Assembly (NCBI GenBank): GCA_964577295.1
Contig: CAZNYN010000011.1
Location: 1-44,921, forward strand
Direction: 5' to 3'
DNA length: 44,921 nucleotides
DNA from: CAZNYN01 sp964577295
GTDB lineage: Bacteria; Synergistota; Synergistia; Synergistales; Synergistaceae
The notes under the pieces are model-generated. The model did no database searches. It was not told the origin of the DNA and saw only the letters and a program-made list of their open reading frames with translations. The position numbers and the translations under genes are program-made. This document shows positions 24,519 to 33,426 of this stretch, one piece after another; positions within the stretch are counted from its first letter, which is position 1; each line of letters begins with the position of its first letter.

Positions 24519-26402
24519 ATGAATCAGTGTTTCGGATGCAGCACATGCAGCAGCGCGGATAAACCTCTTGAGGAGTATATACGTTCTCTGCCTATGCAGA
24601 CTTCGCACCATCGCGTAGAGGGGCAGTCGGTTAAATGCGGTTTCGGTCTTCAGGGTGTTTGCTGCAGGCTATGTTCCAACGGCCCGTGCAGAGTTACGCC
24701 GGAGGCACCTAAAGGTATTTGCGGCGCTTCCGCTGATGTAATAGTCGCACGCAATTTCCTGCGTGCCGTAGCGTCAGGCTCAGGCTGTTATATTCATATT
24801 GTGGAGAATACAGCGTTGAATTTAAAGAATACCGCTCTTGCGAAGGGTGTCATAAAGGGCGAAAATGCTTTGAACCATCTTTGTGAAATTTTTAGCGTGA
24901 CTGGCGCCGATAAGTACGAGAAGGCCCTTGCCGTTGCTCAGGCCGTGCTGGATGATGTTTACAGACCTGAGTACGAGAAGATGAAGCTGACGGAGAATAT
25001 GGCTTATGCTCCTCGCTTCAAGAGGTGGCAGGAGCTCAATATTCTTCCGGGCGGCGCGAATGCGGAGATAGTGAAGGGTGTTGTAAAGTGTTCTACGAAC
25101 CTTAACTCAGACCCGGTGGATATGCTTTTAACATGCCTTAAGCTTGGAATTTCTACAGGTATATATGGTCTGACTCTTACCAATCTTCTGAACGATGTTA
25201 TGCTGGGAGAGCCGGAAATTCGCCCCGCCCCCGTCGGGCTGGGCGTTATCGACCCCGATTATATAAATATTATGATTACGGGCCATCAGCACTCGTCTTT
25301 CTCATATCTTCAGGACAGGCTTGTCGAGCCGGACGTGGCCGCAAAGGCTAAGGCCGCGGGAGCAAAGGGCTTCCGTCTAGTGGGCTGTACATGCGTGGGG
25401 CAGGATTTGCAGCTTCGCGGAGCTCACTATACGGAGGTTTTTACGGGGCATGCCGGCAATAACTATACTTCCGAGGCAGTGCTTGCAACAGGAGCGATAG
25501 ATGCTGTCCTCTCTGAATTTAACTGCACTCTTCCTGGAATTGAGCCTATATGCGACGAACTTCAGATATTGCAGATATGTCTTGATGATGTTGCAAAGAA
25601 GGCGAACGCCGAGTATAAGCCGTTTGTCTTTGCCACTCGCGAAGCCGACAGCGATGCGATTATAGACGAAATTACAGCGGCCTATGTAAAACGCCGCGGC
25701 AATGTGCCTCTGAACCTTATGCCCAAGCATGGCAATACGAACACAATAACGGGAGTCTCCGAAGTATCCCTTAAAAAATTTCTTGGCGGAAATTGGAAGC
25801 CTCTTATTGATCTTATTGTTGCCGGCGAGATTAAAGGAGTTGCCGGTGTTGTCGGATGCTCAAATCTCACCTTCGGCGGGCATGACGTACTCACGGTAGA
25901 ACTTACAAAAGAGCTTATAAAAAGGGATATTATTGTGCTCTCCGCAGGCTGCTCTTCGGGCGGTCTTGAAAACTGCGGTCTTATGACTCCCGAAGCGGCA
26001 GAGCTTGCAGGGCCAAAACTCAAAGCGATATGCAAGTCATTAGGCATTCCGCCTGTGCTTAACTTCGGCCCGTGTCTTGCGATAGGCAGACTTGAGATTG
26101 TGGCTACAGAGCTTGCGGAGGCTATCGGCATTGACCTTCCTCAGATGCCTCTTGTCCTCTCCGCTCCGCAATGGCTTGAAGAACAGGCACTGGCGGACGG
26201 AGCTTACGGGCTTGCTTTGGGGCTTCCTCTTCACCTCGGAGAGCCGCCCTTTATCACAGGCAGCTCATTGGTTACAAAAATATTGACGGAAGATATGAAA
26301 TCCCTTACGGGAGGGCAAGTAATTATTGACCCTGACGGTGCGTCGGCGGCGGACAAACTTGAAAAAATAATTATAGAAAAACGCGCGGCACTGAATATAT
26401 AG
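24519..26402 (+). CDS. cooS: Anaerobic carbon-monoxide dehydrogenase, catalytic subunit
   Basis: CooS oxidises CO to CO2 at a nickel-iron C-cluster. The 627-residue length is normal. Cluster D ligands are C40 and C48, and cluster B ligands are C49, C52, C57 and C68 (KCGFGLQGVCCRLCSNGPCR). C-cluster ligands are visible in ITGHQHSSF (His), LVGCTCVGQD, EFNCTLPG, GVVGCSNLTFGGHD, SAGCSSGGLENCG and NFGPCLAIGRLE (Cys). An extra N-terminal C4-xx-C7-xx-C10 motif precedes cluster D. GGGAGG lies 12 nt before the ATG. It heads a cooS-cooF-oxidoreductase operon with no acetyl-CoA synthase or hydrogenase genes in the window. Confidence 0.96.
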   Translation: MNQCFGCSTCSSADKPLEEYIRSLPMQTSHHRVEGQSVKCGFGLQGVCCRLCSNGPCRVTPEAPKGICGASADVIVARNFLRAVASGSGCYIHIVENTALNLKNTALAKGVIKGENALNHLCEIFSVTGADKYEKALAVAQAVLDDVYRPEYEKMKLTENMAYAPRFKRWQELNILPGGANAEIVKGVVKCSTNLNSDPVDMLLTCLKLGISTGIYGLTLTNLLNDVMLGEPEIRPAPVGLGVIDPDYINIMITGHQHSSFSYLQDRLVEPDVAAKAKAAGAKGFRLVGCTCVGQDLQLRGAHYTEVFTGHAGNNYTSEAVLATGAIDAVLSEFNCTLPGIEPICDELQILQICLDDVAKKANAEYKPFVFATREADSDAIIDEITAAYVKRRGNVPLNLMPKHGNTNTITGVSEVSLKKFLGGNWKPLIDLIVAGEIKGVAGVVGCSNLTFGGHDVLTVELTKELIKRDIIVLSAGCSSGGLENCGLMTPEAAELAGPKLKAICKSLGIPPVLNFGPCLAIGRLEIVATELAEAIGIDLPQMPLVLSAPQWLEEQALADGAYGLALGLPLHLGEPPFITGSSLVTKILTEDMKSLTGGQVIIDPDGASAADKLEKIIIEKRAALNI

Positions 26403-26419
26403 GACGGAGGCGCATAAAA

Positions 26420-26875
26420 ATGAGACGTATTTTTATTGACGCTGACAAGTGTGACGGATGCAAAAACTGCTCTGTCGCCTGTATGGATGCTCACAGAGCG
26501 GATGGTGTTTCGGATATATACTCCGTAGACCTTTCGGATCCGGCAAACGAGAGCCGCAACTTTATTTTGCGCGGCCGGGACGGCAAATATAAGCCTGTAT
26601 TTTGCAGGCACTGCGATGAGCCTATGTGCGCCGGAAGCTGTATGAGCGGCGCACTGCGGAAGGATGAGGAGAGCGGGCTTGTCCTGTATGACGAGGCTAA
26701 GTGCGGTTCATGCTTTATGTGTGTCATGAACTGCCCGTTCGGAGTGCCGAAGCCGGACAGAACTTCGCGGACAAAGGTTATTAAGTGTGACTTCTGCACA
26801 AGCAGGGACGGAGAGCCTAGCTGTGTAAAAGCATGCCCCAAAAAAGCGATATGGGTAGAGGAGGCGGAGCAATGA
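26420..26875 (+). CDS. cooF: 4Fe-4S ferredoxin-type electron carrier, CooF-like
   Basis: The 151-residue protein has four cysteine groups for four [4Fe-4S] clusters: CDGCKNCSVAC, CRHCDEPMCAGSC, CGSCFMCVMNC and CDFCTSRDGEPSC-VKAC. This is the CooF/HycB/DmsB layout. It would take electrons from CooS and pass them to the flavoprotein encoded next. GACGGAGG lies about 11 nt before the ATG. Its TGA overlaps the start of the next gene (ATGA), so translation is coupled. Confidence 0.93.
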   Translation: MRRIFIDADKCDGCKNCSVACMDAHRADGVSDIYSVDLSDPANESRNFILRGRDGKYKPVFCRHCDEPMCAGSCMSGALRKDEESGLVLYDEAKCGSCFMCVMNCPFGVPKPDRTSRTKVIKCDFCTSRDGEPSCVKACPKKAIWVEEAEQ

Positions 26876-28098
26876 GACATCTCATAATAGGAGCTTCAGC
26901 GGCTGGAATAAGCGCCGCCAAAACACTCAGAACCCTGAAAAAAGACGATGAGATTGTGCTCCTCTCCTCAGACACGAATGTGCATTCAAGATGTATGCTG
27001 CACCATTTCATGGGGGGGCATAAGAGTATCGAGGATGTAAACTTTGCCGGAAGTGATTTTTTTGAGAAATATTCGGTACAGTGGATAAAGGGGAAGAGAG
27101 CGGTAAAAGTTAATACAGACAAGAACCTTGTCATCCTTGACGATGGCGCGGAAGTGACATACGACAACCTCCTCGTTGCGACGGGAGCGGTTTTTGTGAT
27201 ACCGCCGATACCTAATTTTAGGACATCGGGGAATGTCTACGGACTGCGGGATATATATGACGCTCAAAAAATATCCGAAGCCGCTGCGAAAGCCAAAAGC
27301 TGTGTCATTGTAGGTTCGGGGCTGGTTGGGCTCGACGCGGCCTATGCACTCTGCGAAAGAGGCATTAAGTGTTCCGTAGTCGAAATGGCTGACAGAATAT
27401 CGCCTCTGCAGCTTGACTATACCTCTGCCGGCGAGTATCAGAAACGTTTTGAAGCGGCGGGCTGCACATTCTATTTGGATGAAAAAGCGGCCGATTCAAA
27501 AATAGACGGCAGCGGCAATATAACATCGTTGATTTTGGCAAGCGGCAAGGAAATCCCATGTGATTTTGTCATCGTCGCCGCAGGAGTAAAGCCTGCCGTT
27601 GCTTTCCTCGAGGGAAGCGGAATAAAGACCGATAAATCTGTCTGCACAGACGAATATATGAGGACAAACATAGCAAATGTCTGGGCCGCGGGAGATGTCG
27701 CCGGAATCACGGGTATATGGCCAAATGCTATGGAGCAGGGCGAAATTGCCGCCAAAAACATGCTTGGAATCCCAACACCTTATAATAACCGCTACGGCCT
27801 TAAAAACACGATGAACTTCTTTGGTCTTACCACCCTTTCTCTGGGGACAGCTTTGCCGTGCGAGGGAGATGAAGTCTATGCGCGTGAGAGCAAAAGTCAG
27901 TACGAGCGCCTTATAGTGAGGGGAGGAGCTGTTGTCGGCGTTATTATTCAGGGGGATATTTCCAACAAAGGTATATGGCAGGAAATTGTAAAAAATAAAA
28001 TAAGCCTTTGTGATATAAAAAAATCTCCGTTTAATATCAGCTATGCGGATTTTTACAGGTACAACCCAAAGGATACCTCATTTGAATGGTCTGAATAA
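26872..28098 (+). CDS. FAD/NAD(P)-dependent oxidoreductase of the CO dehydrogenase operon
   Basis: A 408-residue flavoprotein of the class I pyridine-nucleotide disulphide reductase-like family (NADH oxidase, nitrite and rubredoxin reductases). The N-terminal FAD dinucleotide fold is GASAAGISAAKTLR. A second, NAD-binding fold is CVIVGSGLVGLDAAYALCER near residue 145, and the FAD aspartate is in VWAAGDVAG near residue 280. There is no redox CxxC. ATG 26872 has GGAGGCGGAG just upstream, and an upstream frame extension inside cooF has no support. A flavoprotein after cooS-cooF is known from Clostridia and Geobacter, where it links CO oxidation to NAD(P) reduction. Confidence 0.9.
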   Translation: MRHLIIGASAAGISAAKTLRTLKKDDEIVLLSSDTNVHSRCMLHHFMGGHKSIEDVNFAGSDFFEKYSVQWIKGKRAVKVNTDKNLVILDDGAEVTYDNLLVATGAVFVIPPIPNFRTSGNVYGLRDIYDAQKISEAAAKAKSCVIVGSGLVGLDAAYALCERGIKCSVVEMADRISPLQLDYTSAGEYQKRFEAAGCTFYLDEKAADSKIDGSGNITSLILASGKEIPCDFVIVAAGVKPAVAFLEGSGIKTDKSVCTDEYMRTNIANVWAAGDVAGITGIWPNAMEQGEIAAKNMLGIPTPYNNRYGLKNTMNFFGLTTLSLGTALPCEGDEVYARESKSQYERLIVRGGAVVGVIIQGDISNKGIWQEIVKNKISLCDIKKSPFNISYADFYRYNPKDTSFEWSE

Positions 28099-28124
28099 GG
28101 GAATCTGAACCACAAACAGTTGAT

Positions 28125-28173
28125 GCGCGCCCTGTTTTTCCATGTGCCTCGGGTAAACAGGGCGCATATTTTT
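28125..28173 (+). terminator. Rho-independent terminator of the coo operon
   Basis: GCGCCCTGTTT (28127-28137) pairs perfectly with AAACAGGGCGC (28155-28165), followed by ATATTTTT. It separates the coo operon from the convergent MgtC-like gene, whose stop touches its edge. Confidence 0.9.
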
Positions 28174-28687
28174 ACTCAAAGCCGTCTTTGATTACGCTCA
28201 CCGGTGCGTCTTCCGCTTTTTTCTTTTTCTTCAAAAATCGCAGATATTTTTCCAAGCCGGAGCTTGTAGACATGAGAGTGACAAAAGCCATTATAGCAAC
28301 TACGCCTCCGAGCATATACAGCCCAAGCCCGAAACACATGCCCATAACAGCCATCAGAAAGACTTCCGCCGCCGTGGTTATGCCTCTGATATCTCCGCGA
28401 GGGCCTTTATAGATGATTCCCGCTCCGATAAAGCCGATGCCCGTAAGCAGACCGACCATAAGGCGTGCAGGGTCGCTTCTTACTTGGACATTGGCTGGGT
28501 ACGAGGCGTATAAATCCACATATCCGTAAGCTGACATTATCGTTACGGCGCAGGAAGCCAGAAGGATGAGTATGTGGGTTCTGGCACCTATCGGCTTATT
28601 TTTGTGTTTGCGCTCAAATCCGAACATCATGCCGCAGAAAGCGGCAATCCCCAACCGCAGCAATATTTCTCCGTGCGATATATACAT
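28172..28687 (-). CDS. MgtC/SapB family membrane protein
   Basis: A 171-residue integral membrane protein of the MgtC family. The hallmark segment is LRLGIAAFCGMMFGFERKHK with KPIGARTHILILLASC after it. RLMVGLLTGIGFIGAGIIYK and VRGITTAAEVFLM-like repeats follow. Five hydrophobic segments are visible. The long C-terminal ACT-like domain of true MgtC is missing, so it belongs to the short YhiD/SapB type of unknown function. ATG 28687 has GGGAGGT 8 nt upstream. An in-frame ATG at 28744 would add a non-family leader. Confidence 0.9.
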   Translation of the reverse strand: MYISHGEILLRLGIAAFCGMMFGFERKHKNKPIGARTHILILLASCAVTIMSAYGYVDLYASYPANVQVRSDPARLMVGLLTGIGFIGAGIIYKGPRGDIRGITTAAEVFLMAVMGMCFGLGLYMLGGVVAIMAFVTLMSTSSGLEKYLRFLKKKKKAEDAPVSVIKDGFE

Positions 28688-28816
28688 GTGATAAAACCTC
28701 CCGCACAACAAATTTACATCTTTAATATTAAATAAGGCAAGCATTTATTGTAAGGTAATTTTCGCTGAAATTCTGTGAAAGCGGGAGGCCTTTGCGGCTT
28801 ATGTATACAAGGATAA

Positions 28817-28848
28817 AAAATACTCCCAGTCAAATGACTGAGAGCTGT
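28817..28848 (-). terminator. Terminator downstream of tRNA-Pro
   Basis: On the minus strand CAGTC and GACTG form a stem with flanking CTC/GAG pairs, followed by TATTTTTT. It lies 27 nt past the 3' end of tRNA-Pro. Confidence 0.75.
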
Positions 28849-28875
28849 TTATATATCAAAATATTATCTCTAAAA

Positions 28876-28953
28876 TGGTCGGGGCGAGAAGAGTTGAACT
28901 TCCGACCTCCTGGTCCCGAACCAGGCACGCTAACCAGACTGCGCTACGCCCCG
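28876..28953 (-). tRNA. tRNA-Pro(CGG)
   Basis: The acceptor arms CGGGGCG and CGCCCCG pair. The anticodon stem CCTGG/CCAGG encloses TTCGGGA, so the anticodon is CGG (Pro). The T-arm has GTTCAAC and the 3' CCA is encoded at 28876-28878. The length is 78 nt. Apart from this gene and its terminator, 28688-29004 shows nothing else I can name. Confidence 0.95.
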
Positions 28954-29004
28954 ACAGCGCTGTGAATTATAACATCCTCGGCAGGCCAAGTCAAATGGTA
29001 TTTT

Positions 29005-30630
29005 TTAGTTGTCGATAAGAGCCTTGTCCACGCTCCAGTAGAAATTCTCCTCCGGAAGTATGTCGTTTATATTGCAGCGAAGCAGTGTGTTTTTCACCTT
29101 GTCCTGCATTCCGCAGACCATGACTCTGACTCCGTTATCTTGGTTTCTTTTTATTATGTCCATAAAGGTCTGAGCTCCGACAAAGTCTATCTGGGGAACT
29201 CCGCGCAAAGAGAATATAAGTTCTTCACACTCGCTCGGAATCTCGGCCATTTTTGTTTTAAGCGTCGATGCGTTTGAGAAGAAGAGAATACCTGTTATAT
29301 ATACTACGTACGTGTTTTCATGCTCTGATTCCAAGTCTATCCCGGAAGTTTTCATTCTGTGGTTGCAGACTTTTGAAAAGTTTACGTTTATTTCGACGGC
29401 TCTGGCGACAAAGAAAATTATTGCGAACTCTATCCCTATGACGATCGCCACAGTAAGGTCGAAAATAACGGTGCAGAGCATTGTGACAAGGAAAGATGTG
29501 ATAGCACCTTTGAACTTGCTGCGGAATAATTTTTTGATCGCCGCCCACTCGTTCATGCGCCACGCTGTGACTATCAGGACTCCGGCTAGGGCGGAAAGAG
29601 GAAGTTGGGACATTATGTCGCTTAATACAAACATCGAAGCCAAAAGTCCGAATGCATGAAATATTCCAGTAAGTCTGGTCTCGCAGCCTGATTTAATCGC
29701 GACGCTCGTGCGCGCGATGGCGGCTGTTGCCGGTACTCCGCCGAATAGGGGGATTATCATATTTCCTATTCCCTGGGCTATAAGTTCCTGGTTTGCGTCA
29801 AAGGGCGAGTCTTTCATCTGCGAGGCGCTTGCTCCGCAGAGGAGGCTCTCTATCATGCCGAGTGATGCTATTGTTATGGCAGGTGATACGAGGGCAGGTA
29901 TTTGAAATATATTGATTGCCGTGATATCAAGCCGCAGATCAGGCAGCAGTGTCTTTGGTATTTTTCCCACAACTGCTATATCGAAGCCCATGAATTGGCT
30001 GAGTGCCGTTGCTGCAATTATTGCGACAAGTGATGAAGGCGCTTTTTCATTCCATTTTTTAGGCCACAGAAACATTATAAATATAACGGTGAGCCCTGTC
30101 GCGAGTGCCTGAAAATTGATGTTAAAGCCGTTCTGCGTGTATGACATAAATCTTTCTATTAAGGTTGTTCCGCTGGATGTTGTGCCAAATAGACTGTCGA
30201 TCTGGCCTAAAGCTATGATTATCGCAATGCCGGACGTAAATCCCGTGATAACGGGCGCCGGGATGAGAGATATAAGCTTGCCTAGCTTGAATAAGCCCAG
30301 AATAAGCAGAATAGCGCCTGCCAGAAAGCTGACAAGAAAGACTCCCTGAAGCCCGTAGCGGGCAACTATGATTGTCAGTACGGCTGTCATTGCTCCCGTC
30401 GGGCCGGAAATCTGGAACGAAGCGCCCGACAGAGTGCTGATAACAAGGCCTGCTATTATGGCAGTGATAAGCCCTGCCGCCGCGTCCGCTCCGCTGCCTA
30501 CTCCGAAAGCAAGCGCCAGAGGCAGAGCAACGGCGGAGACTGTCAGTCCCGACGAAAAATCTTTTACAAGCTTAGATGAATTGTAGCCCTTAAATTCATC
30601 ATGGATAATTGTGCTAAAGTTATTAAACAA
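29005..30630 (-). CDS. SulP family anion transporter with STAS domain
   Basis: A 541-residue membrane transporter of the SulP (SLC26) family, which carries sulphate, bicarbonate or other anions. The signature region AVALPLALAFGVGSGADAA is near residue 45, and QISGPTGAMTAVLTIIVARY follows. About ten to twelve hydrophobic segments run to residue 400, and the C-terminal 110 residues form a STAS domain (EELIFSLRGVPQIDFVGAQT). The substrate cannot be read from sequence. TTG 30630 is preferred because GGAGAGA lies 5 nt upstream; upstream in-frame ATGs would add a non-family leader. Bicarbonate transport beside a CO2-producing coo operon is possible but unproven. Confidence 0.9.
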   Translation of the reverse strand: MFNNFSTIIHDEFKGYNSSKLVKDFSSGLTVSAVALPLALAFGVGSGADAAAGLITAIIAGLVISTLSGASFQISGPTGAMTAVLTIIVARYGLQGVFLVSFLAGAILLILGLFKLGKLISLIPAPVITGFTSGIAIIIALGQIDSLFGTTSSGTTLIERFMSYTQNGFNINFQALATGLTVIFIMFLWPKKWNEKAPSSLVAIIAATALSQFMGFDIAVVGKIPKTLLPDLRLDITAINIFQIPALVSPAITIASLGMIESLLCGASASQMKDSPFDANQELIAQGIGNMIIPLFGGVPATAAIARTSVAIKSGCETRLTGIFHAFGLLASMFVLSDIMSQLPLSALAGVLIVTAWRMNEWAAIKKLFRSKFKGAITSFLVTMLCTVIFDLTVAIVIGIEFAIIFFVARAVEINVNFSKVCNHRMKTSGIDLESEHENTYVVYITGILFFSNASTLKTKMAEIPSECEELIFSLRGVPQIDFVGAQTFMDIIKRNQDNGVRVMVCGMQDKVKNTLLRCNINDILPEENFYWSVDKALIDN

Positions 30631-30749
30631 GGTAATCTCTCCAAAGCTAAAAATTTTATGTAAATGTCTTCTTAGTATCTCACATTTATCCTGAATGGTC
30701 AAATAAGGCAGAATAAAGTGCAAAAATTACCTTGCGTTCATTGTTCACG

Positions 30750-31505
30750 TTAATCATCAAGCATCTGTTTTTTCCAGACATCGCTGTCTTTTACATTTTT
30801 TAAGGCGTGCAGCACATTGCTTTTAATTTCCGGAACGTCTCTTTCTATCAAAGCAAGTAGTTCTTTTGTGGATTTTCTCTTTGACTTATCTCCGTAAGGG
30901 CAGCAGGAGCTTGTTACAGGCAGAGCCAAGCGTGCGGCTTCAAGGACTATGTTTCTCTCTTCGACATAGAGCAATGGTCTTATTACACGCACTTTTGTCC
31001 TGCTCATGTAAAGGTGCGGGTGGTAGCATTTGAAACGCCCTCCGTACAGCAGGTTAAGGAGCACCGTCTCCACTGCGTCGTCTTTGTGATGTCCCAGAGC
31101 TATGACATTGCAGCCTGATTCATTTGCCTTTCCCGCAAGTATGCCGCGTCTCAGATTTGCGCAAAGTCCGCATGGAGAGCGTTCTTCCCTGTCTTTTATT
31201 ATTTTGTACGTTGGATGTTTCAGAAGTTCAAGCTCTATTCCGAGCGTATCCATATACTTAAACAGCTTTTCCGTCTCCATGGCGCCGTCGGACTGGTCTA
31301 TAATGCAGGCCTTAAGGCCGAATTTGATAGGGCTTCTCTTGCGGAGCACCGCTAAAGCCAGTGAAAGCAGCAGACTGTCCTTGCCTCCCGATAGGCCTAT
31401 CATGATACTGTCTTTTGGCTGTATCATGTTATAATCACGTATGGATTCACCTATGAATCGAGACAATTTTTTTGAAATGGGATAAAGTTCTTCAAAATCT
31501 TTCAG
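30750..31505 (-). CDS. tRNA 2-thiocytidine biosynthesis protein TtcA-like (PP-loop ATPase)
   Basis: TtcA-type enzymes thiolate cytidine 32 of tRNA using ATP and a [4Fe-4S] cluster. The PP-loop GLSGGKDSLLL, the CGLCANLRRG cysteine pair and GHHKDDAVETVLLNLLYGG are all seen. A later CCPYG cysteine pair also fits. The first standard start codon is TTG 31466, with no ribosome site. A perfect GGGAGGT at 31512-31518 stands 6 nt before an in-frame CTG at 31503-31505. That start adds KDFEELYPISKK, which matches the family's usual lysine-rich lead-in to the RDYNMI motif, so CTG is my preferred start (251 residues). Confidence 0.88.
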   Translation of the reverse strand: MKDFEELYPISKKLSRFIGESIRDYNMIQPKDSIMIGLSGGKDSLLLSLALAVLRKRSPIKFGLKACIIDQSDGAMETEKLFKYMDTLGIELELLKHPTYKIIKDREERSPCGLCANLRRGILAGKANESGCNVIALGHHKDDAVETVLLNLLYGGRFKCYHPHLYMSRTKVRVIRPLLYVEERNIVLEAARLALPVTSSCCPYGDKSKRKSTKELLALIERDVPEIKSNVLHALKNVKDSDVWKKQMLDD

Positions 31506-31568
31506 AGGTATACCTCCCTTGACTGTATTTTGTAATGTCTTTATCCTATCATAAACGGAGGCGATGTC

Positions 31569-32246
31569 ATGAGAAAAAACAGTATAATGCTTGCGGATGG
31601 CAATCGTCTTTTTTTAGATGCCCTAAAGATTATTATCGAGAAAGAAACGGGCTGCAATGTTGTCTCCTGCAGCAAAAGCGGGATAGAAACAGTGCGCAGT
31701 GCTGTCTTGGAATGTCCAGATATATTGATAATAGGACAGATACTTGCCGATATAGCAATGCTCTCTGTTGTGAATGAGCTTAAGCGCCATAAAAAAAATA
31801 TAAAATACCTCTTCATCGTAAATGACTCATCTCAGGAGCTGCTGAAAGCGCTTGGAGATTTGAACAGTGCGGCCGTAATAGAGTACAACTCCGATATAAA
31901 GGAGCTTCTGGCTGCTCTTACATCTCTTTCAAAAGGCGAGCGCTATATCAGCGAGAATGTCTTGGAAAATCTCAGAACAGTGAAAAAAGTAATAGAGGAG
32001 GAGGACATCCTAAGTACTCTTACACACAGAGAGCGGGAAATTTTGTTCTGGCTCTCTTTGGGAAACACCAATAAAGAAATATCGTCAATGATGATTCTAT
32101 CCGAAAAAACCGTAAAAAACCACGTAAGCCATATTTTGAAAAAACTCGGCGTCACAGATAGGACAAAGGCAGCGGCATGTGCATGGAAGAGCGGTCTCTC
32201 TCTGATTCCGGAGGAATTTTTCATGCCCGACACGGAAGGAATGTAA
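31569..32246 (+). CDS. LuxR/NarL-type regulator with degenerate receiver domain
   Basis: A 225-residue protein with an N-terminal response-regulator receiver fold and a C-terminal LuxR helix-turn-helix (LTHREREILFWLSLGNTNKE, then EKTVKNHVSHILKKLGV). The receiver lacks the phospho-acceptor: where family members have Asp, the strand PDILIIGQIL has Gly at residue 56. The acidic pair is reduced to one Asp (LADG), and the conserved Lys is not recognisable. It probably works without phosphorylation. No histidine kinase gene is nearby. ACGGAGG lies about 8 nt before the ATG. Confidence 0.88.
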   Translation: MRKNSIMLADGNRLFLDALKIIIEKETGCNVVSCSKSGIETVRSAVLECPDILIIGQILADIAMLSVVNELKRHKKNIKYLFIVNDSSQELLKALGDLNSAAVIEYNSDIKELLAALTSLSKGERYISENVLENLRTVKKVIEEEDILSTLTHREREILFWLSLGNTNKEISSMMILSEKTVKNHVSHILKKLGVTDRTKAAACAWKSGLSLIPEEFFMPDTEGM

Positions 32247-32370
32247 CGGCCGCACCGATTTTGTTTTGCTGCCTCATACGGGGACAAAATTCCATCATTG
32301 TGATATTATGCCAAGTGTTGTTTTGTTGGGGAATTTTTTTCTGATTTTTTTGCGGCAAGGGGGACGGAGA

Positions 32371-33426
32371 TTGACAGTCAAAAAAAGTTTTTCGATATTT
32401 GTCTCCATAGTTGTTCTGTCAATAGTGGGTGTCCTGTTTCTCAGCATAGATTCTGCGACTTTTGACATCCTCATGAAAGCCGACGGCGAATATTTATTCT
32501 ATTCCGCCCTTCTGGTTGTTATGGGCTGGTCTCTTGATGCCCTTAAATTTGTATGTCTTTCCAGAGCGGCGGGCGAATCTCTGACATTGCGCCAGACAAT
32601 GTCAGTAGTGTGGATCAACTATTTCGGCTGCGCGATAACCCCTATGCAAAGCGGCGGGGGCCCTTTTCAGATTTATCTTCTCTACAGAAACGGCGTATCC
32701 GTGGGCAAATCTGTTGCTATAACACTTGTAAGAACAATACAGGTACTCTTTCTGCTTGCTTTGGTGCTTCCCTTCGCGCTTATTTCCGAACCGGAATTTT
32801 TCGAACAGCACATGATGCTTAAATGGTTTGTCGGTTACGTAATACTATTCATATCCTTCGCGGCATTTCTGCTGGTCGTCAGCGTGGTTCGTCCTAAATG
32901 GATCAAGAGATGGAGCAGCGGTGGACTTTTGAAAATGAAACATATCGGAATACTGAAGCCTAAACGCCTGCTCATTGCTATCAGATGGATAAATAAAGAA
33001 ATTGACAATTACAGCACGAACATAAGGTTATTTACATCGACAGGGCGAAACTGGTTCTTTATATCATTGCTGGTTGCTGCGCTCCATCTGCTGGTCTATA
33101 TGTCAATCATGCCGTGCCTCATAGTGGCCATGGGCTTTGATGTCAGCTATATGCAATGCATGCTGGCAGAATCGCTTCTGCTCTTCCTGCTGTACTTTGT
33201 GCCCACGCCGGGCGGCAGCGGTGCGGCAGAAGGCGGAGCTGCCGCAGTGTTCGCTCTGTTTGTTCCGTGGAATTTGGCTGGTGTTATGGCCGTGGCATGG
33301 AGGCTGCTCTCCGAATATACAGGTGTGGCGCTCGGAACAGTTATTGCCATAAGGCTGCTGGGCTGGTGCGGTGTCGATGAAGTTATGAGAGAAGAAAGTG
33401 TGAATAACGAAGATGAAATTAAATAA
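32371..33426 (+). CDS. Lysylphosphatidylglycerol synthase TM-region/flippase-like membrane protein
   Basis: A 351-residue polytopic membrane protein of the UPF0104/LPG_synthase_TM family. Family features are WSLDALKFVCLSRAAGESLT, YFGCAITPMQSGGGPFQIYL and YFVPTPGGSGAAEGGAAAVF near residue 285, spread over about eight membrane helices. The MprF catalytic (aminoacyl transferase) domain is absent, so it is a flippase-like or lipid-transport relative of unknown substrate. TTG 32371 has GGGGG at 32359-32363, 7 nt upstream. An ATG at 32266 would add a poor leader. The next gene overlaps by 14 nt. Confidence 0.83.
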   Translation: MTVKKSFSIFVSIVVLSIVGVLFLSIDSATFDILMKADGEYLFYSALLVVMGWSLDALKFVCLSRAAGESLTLRQTMSVVWINYFGCAITPMQSGGGPFQIYLLYRNGVSVGKSVAITLVRTIQVLFLLALVLPFALISEPEFFEQHMMLKWFVGYVILFISFAAFLLVVSVVRPKWIKRWSSGGLLKMKHIGILKPKRLLIAIRWINKEIDNYSTNIRLFTSTGRNWFFISLLVAALHLLVYMSIMPCLIVAMGFDVSYMQCMLAESLLLFLLYFVPTPGGSGAAEGGAAAVFALFVPWNLAGVMAVAWRLLSEYTGVALGTVIAIRLLGWCGVDEVMREESVNNEDEIK

